In this document: positions 8,397 through 13,950 of the stretch, piece by piece
Layout of the letters: each line of letters starts with the position of its first letter
Numbering within the stretch: position 1 is the first letter of the stretch
Assembly: GCA_026392815.1 (NCBI GenBank)
Contig: JAPLBI010000042.1
Span: 1 to 13,950, forward strand
Reading direction: 5' to 3'
DNA length: 13,950 bases
From: Actinomycetota bacterium
GTDB taxonomy: Bacteria; Actinomycetota; Actinomycetes; Nanopelagicales; Nanopelagicaceae
Notes under the pieces: generated by a model
Told to the model about the DNA's origin: nothing
Database searches by the model: none
The model's input: only the letters and a program-made list of their open reading frames with translations
Made by a program: the position numbers and the translations under genes

Positions 8397-9350
8397 TTAG
8401 CCCGCTATGTGTGCGAAAAGTGAAGTTAATTTCTTTGGATCATGATGGACCAAGGAACGTTGGTCACGTAGGTCGGCGATCAATAACTCTCCACCTGTAC
8501 TTGAAAGATGGCGCTGTAGCTGATCGGATCCAGCGACAACGCTTTGATCTGCCACGATTAAATCAAAGCGCAGATCGGGAGCATAGGTGTGCAATATCTC
8601 TATATGTTCTGTAGCGGTATATCCGGCGTACTCCCCCGAATTTATGACTGGTCCATTTTCAGTTGCTGAATCCAAGTTAAGAATTAGAATCTTCTTCGCC
8701 TTCGCTGCAACTAACGCATCGCGTTGTTGGGGAACCATCAGATGTGGCAGAACACTGGAGAACCACGAACCTGGGCCCATAACAATCCAATCTGCTGCAT
8801 CAATTGCAGCAAGAGATTCAGGTCGAGCAGTCGGATTTTCCGGGAGCAGGCGCAGACTTTCTAGGCGACCTTTTGCAGTAGCCACTTGTACTTGCCCTTT
8901 AACAATAAAACGACCTGTTGAATTTGTGAAAGTTGCTTCAATATCAAGGGGTTCGACAGACATTGGCAATACTCGACCAATAACTTTTAACAACGATCCA
9001 ACTCGATCTAGCCCTGCAACTGGATCTTCACCCTTATTCCAAAGCGCTGCAAGCAGTAAATTTCCAACGGCGTGGCCATCAAGTACGCCATCGCTTTCAA
9101 AACGATATTGCATGATTTCAGCCCAACTACGGCCCCATTCATCATCTGCGCAGAGCGCCGCTAGCGCCATTCTTAAATCACCAGGAGGATAAATCGAAAA
9201 CTCTTCGCGCAAGCGACCACTTGAGCCACCGTTATCAGCCACTGTGACAATCGCAGTTAAATCACTTGTTATTTGGCGAAGTGCGGAAAGAGTTGCCGCC
9301 AGACCATGGCCTCCCCCAAGTGCAACTACTCGCGGTTTACTGCCACTCAT
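8397..9350 (-). CDS. yvcK: YvcK/CofD-family protein (gluconeogenesis factor, CuvA-like)
   Basis: Cytoplasmic protein of the YvcK/UPF0052 family, related to the phospholactate transferase CofD. Characterised members bind UDP-sugars such as UDP-GlcNAc and are needed for cell shape and growth on gluconeogenic carbon; the mycobacterial homologue is CuvA. The 317-residue protein shows the N-terminal nucleotide-binding motif ALGGGHGL (10-17), the signature [14 protein letters not shown] (36-49), GDLRMAL, and [28 protein letters not shown] follows in the middle of the chain. The ATG overlaps the rapZ stop by 4 bases (ATGA), implying translational coupling. The order rapZ-yvcK-whiA is widely conserved in Gram-positive bacteria. 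Confidence 0.95.
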   Translation of the reverse strand: MSGSKPRVVALGGGHGLAATLSALRQITSDLTAIVTVADNGGSSGRLREEFSIYPPGDLRMALAALCADDEWGRSWAEIMQYRFESDGVLDGHAVGNLLLAALWNKGEDPVAGLDRVGSLLKVIGRVLPMSVEPLDIEATFTNSTGRFIVKGQVQVATAKGRLESLRLLPENPTARPESLAAIDAADWIVMGPGSWFSSVLPHLMVPQQRDALVAAKAKKILILNLDSATENGPVINSGEYAGYTATEHIEILHTYAPDLRFDLIVADQSVVAGSDQLQRHLSSTGGELLIADLRDQRSLVHHDPKKLTSLFAHIAG

Positions 9351-10216
9351 TCACGACCTACATCACGATGTGTCGCGTGTGCAGAAATTTCAATCAGTGA
9401 TTCTTCCGAAGAAAGCTGTTTAGCGATTTCCTCAGAGATCGCCACGCTGCGATGTTTTCCACCGGTACAACCAATTGCGATGGTCACGTACTTCTTACCT
9501 TCGCGAAGGTAACCCGGCATCATCTGGCGAATAACTCCAACATAACTCTTTACGAATTCAGAGACACCCTCGCTGGCCAAAACTTTATTTGAAACTTCTT
9601 TAGTAAGACCTGTGAGCGGGCGAAGCTCCGGGATCCAATGTGGATTTGGAATAAAGCGGCAATCTAAAACTAGATCTGAGTCGACCGGAATTCCATACTT
9701 GTAGCCAAAGGAGAGAACATTGATGCGTATGGCATCTAACATTCCCGCTGAGAAGATTTCACCGATCCGTTTTTCTAGCTGGTGCACATTTAAATTTGAG
9801 GTATCGATAACCACATCCGCGCCAGAGCGCAGTTCCTCTAACTTGCTGCGTTCACGTGCGATGCCATCGACGATACGGTCTTTAGCTTGCAGCGGGTGCG
9901 GCCTACGAGTCGATTCAAAGCGTTGGACCAATGATTGATCAGTGGCATCTAGAAAGAGCAAACGGTAAGAGATGCCCGAGTCTTTTAACTTTTGAAGTGA
10001 ATTACTTAGCGCGTCAAAGAACTTACCTCCACGCACATCCACGACAACTGCCAAGGATGCGATATCTGAACTCTTAGTTTGAACCGCTAATTCAGGCAAC
10101 AAAGCAGGTGGCAAGTTATCAACGACATACCAACCGAGATCTTCTAGCGCGTGGGCAACGGTTGAGCGACCCGCACCTGACATTCCCGTTACAACAAGGA
10201 GTTCCTTCGTTGACAT
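9347..10216 (-). CDS. rapZ: RNase adapter RapZ / nucleotide-binding protein YvcJ family
   Basis: P-loop protein of the RapZ/YvcJ family. In enterobacteria RapZ binds small RNAs and controls glucosamine-6-phosphate synthase; in Gram-positives it hydrolyses nucleotides and its role is less clear. The 289-residue protein has a Walker A-like GMSGAGRST (11-19). The usual Lys is Arg17, as in the Streptomyces homologue as I recall it. WYVVDNLPPALLPEL, FFDALSNSL and RRPHPL follow. The C-terminal domain carries IGCTGGKHRSVAI (about 248-260), the conserved ligand-binding block. The ATG start has AAGGGAG at 10226-10232, 9 bases upstream. It lies 32 bases after uvrC and overlaps yvcK by 4 bases. No GlmZ-like RNA partner is visible here. 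Confidence 0.95.
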   Translation of the reverse strand: MSTKELLVVTGMSGAGRSTVAHALEDLGWYVVDNLPPALLPELAVQTKSSDIASLAVVVDVRGGKFFDALSNSLQKLKDSGISYRLLFLDATDQSLVQRFESTRRPHPLQAKDRIVDGIARERSKLEELRSGADVVIDTSNLNVHQLEKRIGEIFSAGMLDAIRINVLSFGYKYGIPVDSDLVLDCRFIPNPHWIPELRPLTGLTKEVSNKVLASEGVSEFVKSYVGVIRQMMPGYLREGKKYVTIAIGCTGGKHRSVAISEEIAKQLSSEESLIEISAHATHRDVGRE

Positions 10217-10248
10217 GGCTTTATTCTCCCTTGCGGCGCTCTCTTTGG

Positions 10249-12186
10249 CTACTTCGTAGCGGTTGTAATCTCGCCAGTTTGAGTATTAACAATCTCCGCA
10301 ACCGAGCCGTGCGCTGATTTCTGGAGATACTCAAAGATGATTTCAGCGATCTTTTCTCCGATACCTGGTGTCATTGCGATTTCTGCCAGCGTTGCTTTAC
10401 GCAGTGCGGCAACTGATCCAAATTGTTCAAGCAAGGCAGCGCGACGAGCCTGTCCCATCTGCGGAATTTCATCCAAAATAGATTCGAGCATCACCTTTGA
10501 TCTGCGCGAACGGTGGAAGGTAATTGCAAAGCGGTGGGCTTCATCGCGGATGCGTTGCAGCAAATACATACCTTCACTGGTACGCGGCAGAATTAGCGGA
10601 TCACTTTCGCCGGGACGCCAGACTTCTTCTAAGCGCTTAGCCAAACCACATAGGGCAACATCGTTAACACCGAGTTCATCGAGCGCGCGTTGCGCGGCGG
10701 CAACTTGCGGCGCTCCGCCATCGACAACGATTAACTGCGGTGGGTATGAGAACTTACTCAACTTACCGCCAATAGCCGCAACATCGCTTTCATCTACAGC
10801 TCGGTCATTTAGTAAACGCTTCATGCGCCGGGTAATGACTTGGTGCATGGCCCGAGTGTCATCGGTTGCTTCCTTGGTATCGATTATGAAGCGGCGGTAT
10901 TCGCTCTTCTTAGCCATTCCATCTTCGAAGACGACCATAGATGCCACAACTGATGTCCCAGAGATATTTGAGATGTCATAACACTCGATACGAAGTGGTG
11001 TGCGCTTTAGCTCTAACTGCTCTTCGATTTCTAGCAGCGCCTTACCGCTAACGGCGGCATCGGTTGCACGCTTACTTAAGAATTGGATCAAGGCATAGTG
11101 GGCATTTCGAGTGACGGTCTGCAGAAGCTCCACTTTCTCGCCACGTTGCGGAACTTTTATCGAAACCTTTGCCCCGCGAAGATTTGTAAGCCAGGCTTCT
11201 AACGCTTCTTGGTCAATCGGCTCGCGATTTAGATAGATCTCATTGGGAATATCCGTTGGTGCGCTCTGACTGTAAATAGAGAAGAAGAGTGAAGCGACTT
11301 GATCATCATCTTCCAGCGCACGCTCTTGATCGACAATCCACGAACGCGAGCCTTTAATTGATCCTCGGCGAACCATGAATATCGAACCCGCAGCATGAAG
11401 TCCTTCTTCATGTATTGAAATGAAATCTCCATCTAGATCATCTGAGAGATTTCCCTGGGTGGAACGTTGCGCTTTCTCAAAGGATTCGATCTGATCACGG
11501 ATACGCGCTGCGCGTTCAAACTCTTCACGTTCAGATGCTAGATCCATCTCACTGCGCAACTTAGGCAAGATATCTTCCATGCCTTTCTCCATAAAGGCAT
11601 CGAGCTTTACTGCGATCTCGCGATGTTCTTCAGGCGTTACCCAGCCAACGCAAGGTGCGGCGCATTTACCGATATCCCCCAGTAAGCACTGCCGTTTGCT
11701 CCGCTTGGCTCGCGCGAAGTTTCCTTCCGAGCAAGATCGAACTGGAAAGACTTTGAGGAGTACTTCATAGGTATTTCGGAGCGCCCACGCATTTGTGTAA
11801 GGGCCGAAGTATTTAAGTCCGGGGCGTTTCTCCTTGCGAGTAATAAAAATTCGGGGAAACTCATCTTGCATTGAAATTGCAAGGTATGGGTAAGACTTAT
11901 CATCTTTGAACTGGACATTATAAGTTGGTTGATATTGCTTGATCCAAGAAAATTCCAAAGCCAGCGCTTCGAGTTCGGTAGCAACGATCGTCCAGTCAAC
12001 ACGGACCGCTTCGTTAACCATGCGGTGTGTCTTACGCGCAAGATTTGAACCAAAGTAAGTCGTTAACCGATTCTTTAAATTCTTTGCCTTGCCAACATAA
12101 ATGACTTTATCTTTTCCGTTATAGAAGCGATAAACCCCGGGATCCTCTGGAATCTCCTTGGGGCGATAACTAGCTGGGTCAGCCAT
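10249..12186 (-). CDS. uvrC: Excinuclease ABC subunit C
   Basis: Dual-incision nuclease of nucleotide excision repair; it is recruited by UvrB at damaged DNA and cuts on both sides of the lesion. The 645-residue protein is full length. The N-terminal GIY-YIG nuclease (about residues 16-95) has GVYRF, VIYVGKAKNL, Arg40 and Glu78. Four cysteines, 152, 167, 175 and 179, match the iron-sulfur cluster ligands described for UvrC. A UVR helical motif that contacts UvrB follows (about 207-241). The RNase H-like nuclease has Asp404 in CYDISN, Asp489 in VVDGG and His551 in DEAHRFAI. A helix-hairpin-helix pair ends the protein (about 570-622). Its ATG directly follows the uvrA TAA with no spacer and without a strong ribosome site, so translation is probably coupled. 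Confidence 0.98.
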   Translation of the reverse strand: MADPASYRPKEIPEDPGVYRFYNGKDKVIYVGKAKNLKNRLTTYFGSNLARKTHRMVNEAVRVDWTIVATELEALALEFSWIKQYQPTYNVQFKDDKSYPYLAISMQDEFPRIFITRKEKRPGLKYFGPYTNAWALRNTYEVLLKVFPVRSCSEGNFARAKRSKRQCLLGDIGKCAAPCVGWVTPEEHREIAVKLDAFMEKGMEDILPKLRSEMDLASEREEFERAARIRDQIESFEKAQRSTQGNLSDDLDGDFISIHEEGLHAAGSIFMVRRGSIKGSRSWIVDQERALEDDDQVASLFFSIYSQSAPTDIPNEIYLNREPIDQEALEAWLTNLRGAKVSIKVPQRGEKVELLQTVTRNAHYALIQFLSKRATDAAVSGKALLEIEEQLELKRTPLRIECYDISNISGTSVVASMVVFEDGMAKKSEYRRFIIDTKEATDDTRAMHQVITRRMKRLLNDRAVDESDVAAIGGKLSKFSYPPQLIVVDGGAPQVAAAQRALDELGVNDVALCGLAKRLEEVWRPGESDPLILPRTSEGMYLLQRIRDEAHRFAITFHRSRRSKVMLESILDEIPQMGQARRAALLEQFGSVAALRKATLAEIAMTPGIGEKIAEIIFEYLQKSAHGSVAEIVNTQTGEITTATK

Positions 12187-13950
12187 TTACTTAACGGCAG
12201 TCTTTTTCTTAGCCGGTGCGCGGTTGGTAGCAAGCATTTCGGCTAGGAAGTTACCTGTGTAACTCGCTTTAACTTTCGCAACATCTTCAGGTGTTCCTTC
12301 AGCGACAACCATGCCACCCCGGAAACCACCCTCCGGACCCATATCGATAACCCAGTCAGAACACTTGATCACATCAAGATTATGTTCAATTACAACGACT
12401 GTATTTCCGGAATCAACCAAACGACTAAGCACCCCAAGTAACTTACTGACATCTTCGAAGTGCAGACCAGTTGTTGGTTCATCTAAGACATAAATTGTCC
12501 GACCGGTAGAGCGTCGTTGCAGTTCGGTAGCCAACTTTACGCGTTGTGCTTCGCCACCTGAAAGAGTTGGCGCCGACTGGCCTAAGCGAACATAACCAAG
12601 GCCAACATCGCAGAGCGTCTTTAGATAACGCGCGATAGTTGGAACTGATTCAAAGAAAGTGTGCGCGATTTCAATTGGCATATCGAGAACTTCAGCGATC
12701 GTCTTGCCCTTGTAATGAACTTCCAAAGTTTCGCGGTTATAGCGTGCGCCATGACAGACCTCGCATGGTACATAGACATCTGGCAAAAAGTTCATTTCGA
12801 TGGTGATGGTGCCATCGCCCGAACAGTTCTCGCAGCGCCCACCTTTTACGTTAAATGAGAAGCGACCCTGTTGGTAACCACGCACCTTGGCTTCAGTCGT
12901 TTCTGCAAAGAGGGCGCGCACCTTGTCAAAGACACCGGTATAGGTTGCAGGGTTAGAACGTGGCGTGCGACCGATCGGGGATTGATCGACGTGTACGACT
13001 TTATCCAATTGATCTACACCGGTGACAGTGCGGTGGCGACCTGGAACCAAGCGCGCTCCGTTTAACTTGTTGGCAAGGGTTGTGTAGAGGATGTCATTTA
13101 CCAGAGTTGATTTACCAGAGCCGCTGACGCCCGTTACGGAGACAAATAGTCCAAGTGGGATCTCTACTTCAACATCTTTGAGGTTATTTTCCTTGGCACC
13201 CTTAATAACTAATTTACGCTTTGGATCTATTGGTCTACGTTTGCTTGGAATAGCAATCGACTTACGCCCCGATAAGTAAGCACCTGTGATTGATTCTTTA
13301 GATGCGATTAGATCTTCATAAGAACCGGAGACGACAACTTTTCCACCATGCTCACCCGCGCCAGGGCCAATATCCACGATCCAGTCTGCGGTGCGAATAG
13401 TCTCTTCATCATGCTCGACAACGATCAGGGTATTTCCAAGATCGCGTAGACGTGTAAGAGTTTCGATTAGGCGACGGTTATCGCGCTGGTGTAATCCGAT
13501 ACTGGGTTCATCTAAAACATAAAGCACGCCAACTAGGCCAGATCCGATCTGAGTTGCCAGACGAATACGTTGCGCTTCGCCTCCAGAAAGTGTTGCAGCA
13601 GGTCGTGCCAGAGATAGGTAATCAAGTCCAACATCGAGTAAGAACCCCAAACGCGCATGGACTTCCTTCATAACACGCTCTGCGATCTGCGCCTCGCGAG
13701 CGTTGAGCGAAATACTCTTTAAGAAGGCTGCACAATCAGCGATAGAAAGTTCGCAGATTTCAGAGATGTTCTTATCCCCTACTGTCACAGATAAAACCTC
13801 TGGCTTTAAACGCGCCCCTTTACAGACATTGCACGGGATTTGTCGCATATACGACTCGTACTTTTCACGAGAATAATCGCTATCGGTTTCATCGTGCTTG
13901 CGGTGAATAAAGGGAATTACACCTTCAAAGCCAGATGAGTAATTGCGGAC
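12187..13950 (-). CDS. uvrA: Excinuclease ABC subunit A, C-terminal ~587 residues (5' end outside window)
   Basis: Damage-sensing ATPase of nucleotide excision repair that loads UvrB. The frame is open through the right edge: bases 13849-13950 add 34 in-frame codons, including [10 protein letters not shown] and EKYESY. The ATG at 13846-13848 is thus internal; full UvrA is about 950 residues. Residues below count from that ATG. The first ABC module has signature [12 protein letters not shown] (87-98) and Walker B VLYVLDEP (108-115). The second has Walker [11 protein letters not shown] (239-248), signature [12 protein letters not shown] (429-440) and [13 protein letters not shown]. The zinc module Cys339, Cys342, Cys362, Cys365 (spacing 2-19-2) is intact. 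The C-terminus is lysine-rich ([10 protein letters not shown]). uvrC follows with no gap. Confidence 0.98.
   Translation of the reverse strand, partial: VRNYSSGFEGVIPFIHRKHDETDSDYSREKYESYMRQIPCNVCKGARLKPEVLSVTVGDKNISEICELSIADCAAFLKSISLNAREAQIAERVMKEVHARLGFLLDVGLDYLSLARPAATLSGGEAQRIRLATQIGSGLVGVLYVLDEPSIGLHQRDNRRLIETLTRLRDLGNTLIVVEHDEETIRTADWIVDIGPGAGEHGGKVVVSGSYEDLIASKESITGAYLSGRKSIAIPSKRRPIDPKRKLVIKGAKENNLKDVEVEIPLGLFVSVTGVSGSGKSTLVNDILYTTLANKLNGARLVPGRHRTVTGVDQLDKVVHVDQSPIGRTPRSNPATYTGVFDKVRALFAETTEAKVRGYQQGRFSFNVKGGRCENCSGDGTITIEMNFLPDVYVPCEVCHGARYNRETLEVHYKGKTIAEVLDMPIEIAHTFFESVPTIARYLKTLCDVGLGYVRLGQSAPTLSGGEAQRVKLATELQRRSTGRTIYVLDEPTTGLHFEDVSKLLGVLSRLVDSGNTVVVIEHNLDVIKCSDWVIDMGPEGGFRGGMVVAEGTPEDVAKVKASYTGNFLAEMLATNRAPAKKKTAVK

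Noticed and set aside
8587..9192. Plus-strand 201-codon open frame opposite yvcK
   Set aside because: It is antisense to yvcK conserved blocks, has no domain or convincing ribosome site, and has shadow-like composition.
10337..10981. Plus-strand 214-codon open frame opposite uvrC
   Set aside because: It lies wholly antisense to a conserved uvrC region and its translation is low-complexity Ser/Arg/Ala-rich with no recognisable motif: a codon-usage shadow.
13846..13848. ATG as the uvrA start
   Set aside because: Upstream codons to the window edge are open and encode recognisable UvrA sequence ([10 protein letters not shown]), so the gene continues outside the window.

Overview
This window is a block of core housekeeping genes from an actinobacterium. 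Three things point there. RbpA, an RNA polymerase-binding protein known only from Actinobacteria, is present. A WhiA of the Streptomyces type sits beside YvcK and RapZ. The order whiA-gap-pgk-tpiA-secG is the usual actinobacterial glycolytic neighbourhood. Base composition looks moderate by eye (not computed), and intergenic gaps are very short. A streamlined, mid-GC lineage such as the freshwater acI/Nanopelagicales group would fit, but that placement is inference from memory.

Layout. Bases 2-3511 lie on the plus strand: transketolase (tkt, 5' end cut by the window edge), then a glucose-6-phosphate isomerase (pgi) 6 bases downstream. The plus-strand unit seems to end in a hairpin that overlaps the last codons of pgi. 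Nineteen bases further on, the first minus-strand gene ends, so the two units converge.

Bases 3531-13950 are all on the minus strand. In transcription order, from the right edge leftward: uvrA (5' end cut by the window edge), uvrC, rapZ, yvcK, whiA, a 156-base gap, then gap, pgk, tpiA, secG, rbpA. Within uvrA-to-whiA the genes abut, overlap by 4 bases, or lie at most about 32 bases apart. The gap-to-rbpA genes are 4 to 92 bases apart. The 156-base stretch before gap is the only real intergenic space and the likeliest place for a promoter for the glycolytic unit. It carries an 11-base direct repeat and a small hairpin.

Function. gap, pgk and tpiA are consecutive steps of lower glycolysis. pgi and tkt add upper glycolysis and the non-oxidative pentose phosphate pathway. 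secG is an accessory subunit of the Sec translocon, and rbpA supports the principal sigma factor. uvrA and uvrC are two of the three nucleotide-excision repair subunits. rapZ, yvcK and whiA form a conserved regulatory trio; YvcK and RapZ relatives are linked to amino-sugar and cell-envelope metabolism, and WhiA to division and development.

I found no RNA gene, mobile element, CRISPR array, phage gene or unrecognised protein, and I do not see an undescribed system. The points worth a second look are modest: the tal, zwf, opcA and pgl genes that I would expect between rbpA and tkt are absent here, rbpA is attached to the glycolytic operon, two short repeats are unexplained, and GATC appears over-represented.
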